From Thiotrichales bacterium (GTDB lineage Bacteria > Pseudomonadota > Gammaproteobacteria > UWMA-0217), in contig JANTGD010000156.1 of NCBI GenBank assembly GCA_024763135.1, forward strand, positions 1 through 7,926: a stretch of DNA of 7,926 nucleotides, given 5' to 3'. Position numbers and translations under genes: made by a program. The notes below the pieces were generated by a model. The model saw only the letters and a program-made list of their open reading frames with translations. It did not search any database and was not told where the DNA came from. This document shows, one piece after another, positions 1 to 6,215 of this stretch. Position 1 is the stretch's first letter, and each line of letters starts with the position of its first letter.

Positions 1-60
1 GCGTCGGATTCCCTGTTACATGCCGTAGAATGGCTGTCCTGGTTGCGCGTTAATCGCTAG
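1..60 (+). CDS. possible 3' end of a gene truncated by the window edge
   Basis: Frame 1 is open from the first base to a TAG at 58-60 and would encode 19 residues ending in WLSWLRVNR. Frame 3 is also open, up to a TAA at 51-53, so the frame is not certain. In favour of a real gene end, a strong terminator that works in both directions follows about 95 nt downstream, which suits a + strand gene converging on pilA. The tail is too short to identify. In other genomes a pilin-modifying transferase or other pilus gene can sit beside pilA, but nothing here shows that. Confidence 0.25.
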   Translation, partial: ASDSLLHAVEWLSWLRVNR

Positions 61-152
61 GAATTACAAGTGAGATCAGTAACATACCATAGATCGGCAG
101 GGGAAGGGCAAGGCAATGCGGGAAATAGGGTGATGGGGTTGGTATTCCGGAT

Positions 153-184
153 AAAAACAAGGCCCCGGAAGGGGCCTTATTTTT
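153..184. terminator. bidirectional rho-independent terminator between pilA and the left-edge gene
   Basis: A perfect 8-bp stem, AAGGCCCC (159-166) with GGGGCCTT (171-178), closes a GGAA loop. On the + strand it is followed by ATTTTT (179-184). On the - strand it is followed by GTTTTT (158-153). It therefore fits termination from both sides. For pilA it lies 25-30 nt past the stop codon, the usual position for a highly expressed monocistronic pilin gene. Confidence 0.93.
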
Positions 185-208
185 GGTACAACTACTTAGT
201 CGATCATA

Positions 209-700
209 TTACTGACATTGTGAAGGCAGGTATTTGTCAGGAATGGGCGTAGCATTACCTGCATTGTTTGCGCAGGTGAAAGTTAATTGGCCGTTGCTAT
301 CGGCATAAGTGAAGTCAAGTTTCTTTCCGTTGACATTGGCGTTGATATTTGCGAGTTCAATGGTGAACACACCAGCATCACCAGCCGCGTTAGGCGCGTA
401 GGTGTTGTTAGCAGGGGTGGAGTAATTTAACCCCATCATAGTATTGTAGAAACCCTCGGTTGTAGATCCGGATTCTGCAATCTGGTCTGCAGCCGTTCCA
501 TCAGCAGGAAAGGAACCGTCTGCGCTATATTTATCAAACATCGCAGATTTACCGGAAGAAGCTGAGGCAACAATGCTGGTGATTTTAGACTTAGCCACAT
601 AGTCCTGATAAGCCGGCAGAGCGACAGCGGCGAGGATACCGATGATCGCCACAACGATCATCAATTCGATCAAAGTAAAACCCTGTTGATTGTTTTTCAT
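209..700 (-). CDS. pilA: type IVa major pilin PilA
   Basis: Structural subunit of the type IV pilus, used for twitching motility, adhesion and DNA uptake. It is made as an inner-membrane prepilin, processed by the PilD peptidase and assembled by PilB/PilC. The 163-residue protein starts with a short leader, MKNNQQG, and cleavage after G7 leaves the classic FTLIELMIVVAIIGILAAVA helix with Glu5 of the mature protein. C143 and C162 near the C terminus would form the disulfide that closes the D-region. The ATG at 700 follows a GGAG 11 nt upstream, and the stop is TAA at 211-209. It appears monocistronic, with its own control region and a strong terminator. By hand count its GC is about 46-47%, clearly below pilR and pilS, which fits a variable surface protein. 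There is no C-terminal Ser of the kind used for PilO-type pilin glycosylation. Pilin identity is certain; major pilin is inferred from context and length. Confidence 0.96.
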   Translation of the reverse strand: MKNNQQGFTLIELMIVVAIIGILAAVALPAYQDYVAKSKITSIVASASSGKSAMFDKYSADGSFPADGTAADQIAESGSTTEGFYNTMMGLNYSTPANNTYAPNAAGDAGVFTIELANINANVNGKKLDFTYADSNGQLTFTCANNAGNATPIPDKYLPSQCQ

Positions 701-738
701 TTATTTTAGAACTCCAAAAGTATTGTGTTGTTAAGCAG

Positions 739-760
739 GCGTAACACTGTGTGTTGACGC
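739..760 (-). other. hairpin in the pilA mRNA leader, at the predicted 5' end
   Basis: Read on the - strand, GCGTCAACAC (760-751) pairs with GTGTTACGC (747-739) around an ACA loop. This gives 9 base pairs with one bulged C at 756. The predicted sigma-54 start site is about 759, so the transcript would begin inside the first base pairs of this stem. A 5'-terminal stem-loop is a known way of protecting mRNAs from RppH/RNase E decay, which would suit an abundant pilin message. The stem is seen; its function is inferred. Confidence 0.45.
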
Positions 761-769
761 CCAGAGTCT

Positions 770-786
770 ATCAGGTTTCGTGCCAA
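770..786 (-). promoter_or_regulatory. candidate sigma-54 (-24/-12) promoter of pilA
   Basis: On the - strand, TTGGCACGAAACCTGAT matches the -24 block TGGCACG at all seven positions (785-779). The -12 block CTGAT (774-770) matches TTGCT at only three of five, with GA where GC is nearly invariant. The GG-N10 spacing is correct. The start of transcription would fall near 759, giving a leader of about 59 nt before the pilA ATG. In Pseudomonas, pilA is the standard target of RpoN and PilR, so position and context support the call despite the weak -12 half. Confidence 0.65.
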
Positions 787-874
787 TTGCCTTCGATAGG
801 CTAATTTTTTCCACATTTCAAGGGGATAGCGCGTTGCTGCATTAATCACGGTTACTGTTTTGGGCCGAGCATTG

Positions 875-918
875 GACAGGATTGTCAAAAGTTGACAGCT
901 TTTGTCAATTGCAGACAG
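875..918 (-). promoter_or_regulatory. putative PilR operator cluster upstream of pilA
   Basis: Five TGTC/GACA cores alternate in orientation at 875-878, 883-886, 894-897, 903-906 and 914-917, with centres 8, 11, 9 and 11 bp apart. On the strand facing pilA, three of them read CTGTC (918-914, 898-894, 879-875) at 20- and 19-bp steps, so they fall on one face of the helix. TGTCAA-AAG-TTGACA is a perfect palindrome (883-897). Pseudomonas PilR is known to bind tandem (C/G)TGTC elements upstream of pilA. The cluster lies roughly 115-160 bp upstream of the predicted start, which suits an enhancer-type activator. The same stretch could form a weak stem followed by CTTTT just past pilR, or a sigma-70-like promoter. 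Confidence 0.6.
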
Positions 919-920
919 GG

Positions 921-2252
921 CTATTCGATCTGGAACTTCTGCAGGCGATAGCGCAGTTGGCGCAGGGTCATGCCCAGACGTTTGGCGGCCGCCGTCTTGT
1001 TCCAGCGCGTGGCTTCCAGGGCGTCGAGAATCGCCGCGCGTTCCTGATTGGCGAGATCCTGGGGCAGCGTGGGTGTTGCAGCCGGCGATGTTTTGTCGCT
1101 GTCGGCATCGGGCAGTTGCAGGTCATCCGGTCCAATGCGTTGTGCTTCACAGAGGGTCGCGGCGCGTTCGAGGATATTCTCTAATTCGCGCACATTGCCC
1201 GGAAAGTCATACTCCATAAGCCGCTGCAGAGCGTCGGGTGACAATTCTACGGCCGGGCTGTTCCAGCGCTGCGCGATACGCTGTAGAAAATGCGTCGCAA
1301 GTAAGGGGATGTCTTCGCGGCGTTCGCGCAATGGGGGAACGCGCAGTTCGATGACATTGAGGCGGTAGAACAGGTCCTGGCGAAACCGTCCCGCGGTGAC
1401 TTCCTGGTTCAGGTCTTTGTGACTGGCGGAGAGGATGCGGACATCCACGGGATGTTCCTGGGTTTCGCCTATGGGTTTGACCGCGCGCTCCTGAATGGCA
1501 CGCAGCAGTTTGACCTGCATGGCCAGCGGCAGGTCGGCCACTTCATCGAGAAACAACGTTCCGCCATCGGCTGCGTCAAAGAGTCCCTCCTTGTCGGCGA
1601 CCGCGCCCGAAAAACTACCTTTGCGATGGCCGAAGAACTCGGATTCCATGAGTTCTGACGGAATGGCGCCGCAGTTGACCGCGATAAAGGATTGGCTACT
1701 GCGCGGCCCCAAACGATGAATTTCACGCGCGACCAGTTCTTTGCCTGTGCCGGACTCGCCAAAGATGTACACCGGCGCCTGGCTGCGCGTGAGTTTGGCG
1801 ATGGTGGCCTTGAGCGTTTGGATGGGCGCCGAGGTACCGAGCAGCTCCGATGAGTCTGCTGGCGTGTCGCGGATTATCGTGTTGCTACTGAGTTTGAGGG
1901 CGGCTTCGATGAGGCGGCGCAGGAGCTTGAGGTCCACGGGCTTGGACACAAAATCAAACGCGCCGGCCTTGAGCGCTTCCACTGCGGCTTCCACATTGCC
2001 ATAAGCGGTGATGACCGCAACCGGCAGACCCGGTTGGGTTGCCTGAATATAGCGCACGACCTCAAGACCATCCCCATCGGGTAGGCGCATATCGGTCAGG
2101 CACACATCAAAATGCCGGGAATCCAGAGCCTGTTTCGCCTCGCTCACACTGCCGACGCTCTGGGAATCCAAGCCCATGCGTGCGAGCGTGAGATCCAGCA
2201 GTTCGCGGATATCGGGTTCGTCGTCGATGACCAGTACGTGTTTGATACTCAT
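921..2252 (-). CDS. pilR: type IV pilus response regulator PilR, sigma-54-dependent activator
   Basis: Cytoplasmic NtrC-family regulator that, once phosphorylated by PilS, activates RpoN-dependent pilA transcription. The 443-residue protein has three domains. The receiver (about 4-120) has acidic D10/D11, phospho-acceptor D54, T82 and K104. The AAA+ domain (about 137-365) has Walker A GESGTGKE (165-172), Walker B GGTLFLDE (230-237) and a RxDLFYRLNV arginine-finger region. A Fis-type helix-turn-helix (about 405-443) contains NKTAAAKRLGMTLRQLRYRL. The sigma-54 contact loop reads GSFSGA (212-217) instead of GAFTGA, with Ser for the key Thr. I chose the ATG at 2252 because the receiver fold begins at once (MSIKHVLVIDDEP) and a GGAG lies 11 nt upstream; an in-frame ATG at 2351 would add 33 non-conserved residues. 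pilS ends 147 nt upstream, so the two are probably cotranscribed but not translationally coupled. Confidence 0.96.
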   Translation of the reverse strand: MSIKHVLVIDDEPDIRELLDLTLARMGLDSQSVGSVSEAKQALDSRHFDVCLTDMRLPDGDGLEVVRYIQATQPGLPVAVITAYGNVEAAVEALKAGAFDFVSKPVDLKLLRRLIEAALKLSSNTIIRDTPADSSELLGTSAPIQTLKATIAKLTRSQAPVYIFGESGTGKELVAREIHRLGPRSSQSFIAVNCGAIPSELMESEFFGHRKGSFSGAVADKEGLFDAADGGTLFLDEVADLPLAMQVKLLRAIQERAVKPIGETQEHPVDVRILSASHKDLNQEVTAGRFRQDLFYRLNVIELRVPPLRERREDIPLLATHFLQRIAQRWNSPAVELSPDALQRLMEYDFPGNVRELENILERAATLCEAQRIGPDDLQLPDADSDKTSPAATPTLPQDLANQERAAILDALEATRWNKTAAAKRLGMTLRQLRYRLQKFQIE

Positions 2253-2277
2253 TGGCTGTCCGTCTCCAGGGCCTACA

Positions 2278-2293
2278 CACCGCGACTGCGGTG
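2278..2293 (-). other. short GC-rich hairpin in the pilS-pilR gap
   Basis: CACCGC (2278-2283) and GCGGTG (2288-2293) form a perfect 6-bp stem around a 4-nt loop. It lies just upstream of the GGAG ribosome binding site of pilR. There is no T-run after it, so it is not a terminator. It may act as a processing or stability element between pilS and pilR, or be chance. The rest of the 147-nt gap (2253-2399) shows no other gene or clear promoter. Confidence 0.3.
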
Positions 2294-2399
2294 GGAGGAT
2301 GCGCGTGCATTGTTTCACGCCCTGCGCGCTGCGTGCTACAACCTCGGTCAAAAAATCCTGCGCCGGTGTTGCGCTATCTCGATTACTTAGCCTGACCAG

Positions 2400-4016
2400 T
2401 CAGTCACTGCCCGTCAGCTCGGTTTGAGCCAGCGGGATGCGGATTCTGAAACAAGTCCGACCATCGTCCAGGGTCCTGTGCTCCAGGGTGCCGCCATTGG
2501 CCTCGCACAGCTCGCGCGCGAGGAATAATCCCAGCCCGGTGCCCGCATCGTTGGTGGTAAAAAAGGGCTCAAACAGGCGCTCTTCCTGTTCCGGCGCAAT
2601 GCCGGGCCCGTTGTCGATCACATCCACAAAGGCCTGACGCCCTTCTTCCCCATCGCCTGCCCGAATTTCGATGTGTAGGTGAGCGGGATCGGGGTGGTGC
2701 ATTTGGGCATTGCGGAGCAGGTTCCACAGCACTTGGTGGAGTTGCTCCGCATCGGCGCGCACGTGTTGATGCACCAGACTGTTCAGGCTGAGCCGGGCCT
2801 GCGTGAGTTGATATTGTTGTCGATACGCTGTGATGGTTTCCTCCAGCCAGGGACCGAGCGCAAAGGTTTGGGTATTGGGCGTTTTGCGTCGCGATAGATT
2901 AAGAATGTTTTCGATGAGACGGTTCATGCGCTGGGCATGGTGATAAATAATGCTCACCAACCGCTGGTCACCCGTTTCCATTGCGGAGGATTCCTGTAAC
3001 AGTTGCGCAGCATGACTGATAGCGCCCAGCGGATTGCGAATCTCGTGGGCAATGCTGGCCGTGAGCCGGCCCAGGGCGGCGAGTTTGATTTCCTGCAAGG
3101 CACGACTGCGATCACTGAGATCGTGGAGGAAAATCAGCGTAGACTGTTGTCTGTCGGCGCCGATACGGATGAACCGCGCCTCGAAATCCACGCCGGTGGG
3201 GCTGTTCGCCTTGAAGGTCTGGACGGCGGGTCCGTCCTGCATGCGCCAATGCGACATCCCGGCATACAAGCTGGCAGACAATGTTGCGAGCTGGATGCGC
3301 TTGGGCAGATCGGGGTCGCCCAGTATGCGCCAGGCAGCCTGATTGATGAGACGGACCCGGCCATCGTCCGCAGTCACAATGACTCCGGTGTCCATCTGTT
3401 CTACGATCAAGGTATTGAGCTGGGCCAGATTAGCCAGATCGGTATCGCGTTGTTTGGCGCGCGCCTCACTGGCTTGGGCATTGCGTGCGAGTTTGGTCGC
3501 GATTAATGCGACGGCAAAGAAAATCAATCCCTGAATGCCCGCCAAAATAAAGTTGGCGGCGGCATTGGTGAAAAAATAGGCATACAGCGATTCCAGCAGT
3601 ACGGCGAGGGTCGCGAGCCCGGCAAAAACCGGTGCAATCAGGCCGGGGAGCAGCAGGCTGGCGCCTGCGATACTGGGTACCATGAGCAGCGCCAAACCGC
3701 TTTCGAGGCCAGTGCTTGCGTGGGTCAGCATGGTGAATGCGAGAATATCGAGCAATACCATGCTCACCACCAGACGCCGAAAGGTCATCAATCCGAACAG
3801 CGTGGGTGGGATGAGCATCAGGTTGGCGCCTAATAGGGCGAATGCCACCACAGCAAACAGGCCGCTGCCACTTTGATCGCTGCGAAAGGGAATAGCGGAA
3901 GTGAAGTAGAGCAACAGCAGCAGCGCCGCAATGCCAATGCGGTAGAATAGAAACAGTTTCAGCGAATTCCAGGAATCCCGTTCGCTGCGATGCGCGCCGC
4001 GGGCATGAATGAGCAT
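2400..4016 (-). CDS. pilS: type IV pilus sensor histidine kinase PilS
   Basis: Inner-membrane sensor kinase, partner of PilR. In Pseudomonas it senses pilin levels in the membrane and sets pilA transcription. The 538-residue protein has six predicted membrane helices (about 20-40, 52-70, 80-99, 105-124, 125-148, 154-176). A linker and PAS-like domain (about 190-300) follow. The HisKA domain has H-box SIAHEIRNPL with phospho-acceptor H324. The HATPase domain has the N-box NLLRNA (432-437), G1 DNGPGI (468-473), F-box FEPFF (482-486) and G2 GTGLGL (492-497). All catalytic motifs are intact. I chose the ATG at 4016 because AAGGA lies 9 nt upstream and the protein then starts with a short polar tail before the first helix. 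The frame stays open to 4166, but that extra stretch lies in the promoter gap. It is transcribed divergently from sucC. Confidence 0.95.
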   Translation of the reverse strand: MLIHARGAHRSERDSWNSLKLFLFYRIGIAALLLLLYFTSAIPFRSDQSGSGLFAVVAFALLGANLMLIPPTLFGLMTFRRLVVSMVLLDILAFTMLTHASTGLESGLALLMVPSIAGASLLLPGLIAPVFAGLATLAVLLESLYAYFFTNAAANFILAGIQGLIFFAVALIATKLARNAQASEARAKQRDTDLANLAQLNTLIVEQMDTGVIVTADDGRVRLINQAAWRILGDPDLPKRIQLATLSASLYAGMSHWRMQDGPAVQTFKANSPTGVDFEARFIRIGADRQQSTLIFLHDLSDRSRALQEIKLAALGRLTASIAHEIRNPLGAISHAAQLLQESSAMETGDQRLVSIIYHHAQRMNRLIENILNLSRRKTPNTQTFALGPWLEETITAYRQQYQLTQARLSLNSLVHQHVRADAEQLHQVLWNLLRNAQMHHPDPAHLHIEIRAGDGEEGRQAFVDVIDNGPGIAPEQEERLFEPFFTTNDAGTGLGLFLARELCEANGGTLEHRTLDDGRTCFRIRIPLAQTELTGSD

Positions 4017-4029
4017 AACGCTGGATCCT

Positions 4030-4046
4030 TGTCTGGTTACCGGACA
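4030..4046. promoter_or_regulatory. 17-bp palindrome with TGTC/GACA ends in front of pilS
   Basis: TGTCTGGTTACCGGACA is symmetric at 7 of 8 paired positions around base 4038. Its ends are the same TGTC/GACA cores seen in the pilA operator cluster. It starts at the edge of the pilS ribosome binding site (TCCTT on the + strand, 4026-4030). It could be an autoregulatory PilR site on DNA, or, as RNA, a small hairpin that affects pilS translation. Both readings are inference, and a palindrome of this quality could arise by chance in a region this long. Confidence 0.3.
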
Positions 4047-4102
4047 GTGGCACTTGGAAGCAGCGCCGTCCTGTGGCTGTACCCCGGTGGATTGCCAAGC
4101 CT

Positions 4103-4132
4103 GCCACATGGCGCAGAGCACCAGAATATAAG
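4103..4132 (+). promoter_or_regulatory. weak candidate sigma-70 promoter for sucC-sucD-nadE
   Basis: TATAAG at 4127-4132 matches five of six -10 positions. GCCACA at 4103-4108 (spacer 18) is a poor -35. Transcription would start about 35 nt before the sucC ATG. This lies in the 157-nt divergent gap (4017-4173), the only place an operon promoter could sit outside pilS. I see no convincing promoter for pilS on the other strand. Confidence 0.25.
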
Positions 4133-4173
4133 ACAATCGCGGTTTACCCTGCGGGTAGCGGAGCACAAAGCCA

Positions 4174-5346
4174 ATGAATCTACACGAATATCAGGCAAAA
4201 GAAATATTCCGTGAGTTTGCCATACCCACGCCGGAAGGCGTGCTGATTTCATCACGCGAGCAACTCCCGGCGGTCGTCGAGCAGTTTGCCGCATCGGGAT
4301 GTGTCATCAAAGCTCAGGTCCACGCCGGCGGGCGAGGCAAAGCCGGGGGTGTGATCCTGGCGCACAACGAACGAGAAATCGAAGCGGCCGTGGAACAGTT
4401 GCTGGGGCAGCGTCTGAAAACCCGGCAAACGGGCGAGCCGGGATTGCCGATCAATTTTCTGCTGGCTGAGCCATTGGCCGCCATTGCCCATGAGTTCTAC
4501 ATTGGGATGCTGGTTGACCGGCAGCAACGGCGCGTGGCGGTCATCGCTTCCGCAGCCGGAGGTATGTCGATCGAGGAGGTCGCCGCTGAGACGCCCGAGC
4601 AACTGCACACCGAGACGGTACATCCGGTGGTCGGTCTACAGCCATTTCAAGCTCGCAATCTGGGGTTTAAAATCGGCCTGTCCGGCCAGCAGTTGCGCCC
4701 CTTCACAGCCTTGCTGTTGAATCTCTACCGCTTGTTTATGGACTGTGATGCGAGCTTGGTGGAGATCAATCCCTTGGTCACGACTCAAGCCGGGGAATTG
4801 CTCGCGCTCGATGCCAAAATCAACCTGGACGACAATGCCTTGTATCGCCACAAAGCTCTGCAGACACTGCGCGATCCCAGTCAGGAAGATGCGCGTGAGG
4901 TGGAGGCGCAGGCCTGGAATCTCAATTACATCAGCTTGGATGGCGATATCGGCTGCATGGTCAATGGTGCGGGTTTGGCCATGGCGACCATGGATCTGAT
5001 CAAGCTCGAAGGCGGGCGCCCCGCCAATTTTCTGGATGTGGGGGGCGGTACTACGCCGGAACGGGTGGCTGCCGCTTTTAAACTGATCCTCTCTGACACA
5101 CAGGTCAAAGCGGTGTTGGTCAATATTTTTGGTGGCATCGTCCGCTGTGATCTGATTGCTGAGGGTATTATTCGGGCAATCCAAGAAGTCCACGTCGAGG
5201 TGCCGGTGGTGGTCAGGCTGGAAGGGACGCGTGCTGAGGAAGGTCGGGCGCTGTTGGCGGATTCAGGCCTGGCTATCGAGCCGGCGGAAGGTTTGGCCGA
5301 TGCCGCGCGGCGTGTGGTGCGTGCGGCGCAGGAGGAAAGGGTATGA
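4174..5346 (+). CDS. sucC: succinyl-CoA synthetase (ADP-forming) beta subunit
   Basis: With SucD it interconverts succinyl-CoA and succinate while making ATP (or GTP), the substrate-level phosphorylation step of the TCA cycle in the cytoplasm. The 390-residue length matches E. coli SucC (388). The N-terminal ATP-grasp domain (about 1-240) starts MNLHEYQAKEIF and has K46, the HAGGRGKAGG loop (50-59) and the metal-binding EINPL segment. The C-terminal domain includes NYISLDGDIGCMVNGAGLAM, NFLDVGGGTT and the highly conserved LVNIFGGIVRCD. The absence of the insert typical of malate-CoA ligase (MtkA), together with these signatures, supports a true SucC. A GGAG lies 10 nt before the ATG. The stop overlaps the sucD start by 4 nt (ATGA), so the two subunits are translationally coupled. 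The sucAB genes that accompany sucCD in E. coli are not in this window. Confidence 0.96.
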   Translation: MNLHEYQAKEIFREFAIPTPEGVLISSREQLPAVVEQFAASGCVIKAQVHAGGRGKAGGVILAHNEREIEAAVEQLLGQRLKTRQTGEPGLPINFLLAEPLAAIAHEFYIGMLVDRQQRRVAVIASAAGGMSIEEVAAETPEQLHTETVHPVVGLQPFQARNLGFKIGLSGQQLRPFTALLLNLYRLFMDCDASLVEINPLVTTQAGELLALDAKINLDDNALYRHKALQTLRDPSQEDAREVEAQAWNLNYISLDGDIGCMVNGAGLAMATMDLIKLEGGRPANFLDVGGGTTPERVAAAFKLILSDTQVKAVLVNIFGGIVRCDLIAEGIIRAIQEVHVEVPVVVRLEGTRAEEGRALLADSGLAIEPAEGLADAARRVVRAAQEERV

Positions 5347-6215
5347 GTGTTCTAGTCAATCGTGATACCCGTGTCATCTGCCAGGGGTTTACAGGCCAGC
5401 AGGGCAGTTTTCATTCGGAGCAGGCGATTGCCTATGGGACGCAGATGGTCGGTGGCGTTACCCCGGGTAAGGGGGGGCAGACGCATCTGGGGCTGCCTGT
5501 GTTTAATACGGTGGCAGAAGCGGTCCAGGCCACACAGGCGAGCGCGACGATGATTTATGTACCTGCCGCATTTGCAGCCGATGCAATCCTCGAAGCGGAG
5601 GCAGCGGGTATCGAAGTCATTGTCTGTATCACAGAAGGGATTCCGGTATTGGACATGTTGCGCGTGCGCGCTGTGCTGGAGCATTCGGCTGCAGTGCTGA
5701 TAGGCCCGAATTGTCCCGGCATCATTACGCCAGGGGAATGTAAAATTGGCATTATGCCCGGACAGATTCATCGTCCCGGAAAAGTGGGTATCGTATCGCG
5801 TTCGGGAACTCTGACTTACGAAGCCGTGCATCAGACCACCGAAACGGGGCTGGGGCAGTCGACCTGCATTGGCATTGGTGGCGATCCCATTCAGGGTCTG
5901 GATTTTGTGGCTTGTCTCGAACTGTTCGAGGCGGATGCGCAGACCGAAGCGGTGATTTTGGTCGGTGAGATTGGCGGCAGTGCAGAAGAACAGGCGGCCG
6001 AGTATATCCGGGAATCCGTGAGCAAGCCGGTGGTGGCCTATATTGCTGGTGTGACTGCTCCGCCAGGAAAACGCATGGGGCATGCAGGCGCAATTATTTC
6101 CGGAGGCACGGGCACTGCTGAACATAAATATGCAGCACTGGAGGCCGCTGGAGTGCACACGGTGAGATCCCCAGCGGATATGGGCCGGCGTTTGCAGGAA
6201 GTGCTCCATGGCTAG
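5343..6215 (+). CDS. sucD: succinyl-CoA synthetase alpha subunit
   Basis: The alpha subunit binds CoA and carries the phosphohistidine of succinyl-CoA synthetase. The 290 residues match the family length. The Rossmann CoA-binding domain begins with VICQGFTGQQGSFH (11-24) followed by the VGGVTPGKGG loop (37-46). GPNCPGIITPGECKIGI (121-137) and VGIVSRSGTLTYEA (148-161) are the usual ligase signatures. GEIGGSAEE (208-216) carries E209, which stabilises the phosphohistidine. KRMGHAGAI (243-251) holds the active-site H247. The ATG overlaps the sucC stop by 4 nt and the AGGAAAGG just before it is its ribosome binding site. Its own stop overlaps the nadE start by 8 nt. All key residues are present. 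Confidence 0.97.
   Translation: MSVLVNRDTRVICQGFTGQQGSFHSEQAIAYGTQMVGGVTPGKGGQTHLGLPVFNTVAEAVQATQASATMIYVPAAFAADAILEAEAAGIEVIVCITEGIPVLDMLRVRAVLEHSAAVLIGPNCPGIITPGECKIGIMPGQIHRPGKVGIVSRSGTLTYEAVHQTTETGLGQSTCIGIGGDPIQGLDFVACLELFEADAQTEAVILVGEIGGSAEEQAAEYIRESVSKPVVAYIAGVTAPPGKRMGHAGAIISGGTGTAEHKYAALEAAGVHTVRSPADMGRRLQEVLHG

Noticed and set aside
70..252. 60-codon + strand frame with a GTG start and an AGGAA upstream
   Set aside because: It reads straight through the strong terminator stem and into the antisense of the pilA 3' end, and the product has no recognisable features.
2253..2351. Longer PilR start at 2351, adding 33 residues
   Set aside because: The added residues are not receiver-like, and the ATG at 2252 has a ribosome binding site and begins exactly where the receiver domain should.
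3003..3506. 167-codon + strand frame inside pilS
   Set aside because: Antisense to the well-supported PAS and HisKA region of pilS, with no recognisable motif.
4017..4166. Longer PilS start at 4166, adding 50 residues
   Set aside because: It would run across almost the entire divergent promoter gap; the ATG at 4016 has a good AAGGA and a normal PilS N terminus.
4174..6215. Malate-CoA ligase (mtkAB) instead of sucCD
   Set aside because: The beta subunit lacks the insert expected of MtkA after the HAGGRGK loop and both subunits follow E. coli SucC/SucD closely along their length.
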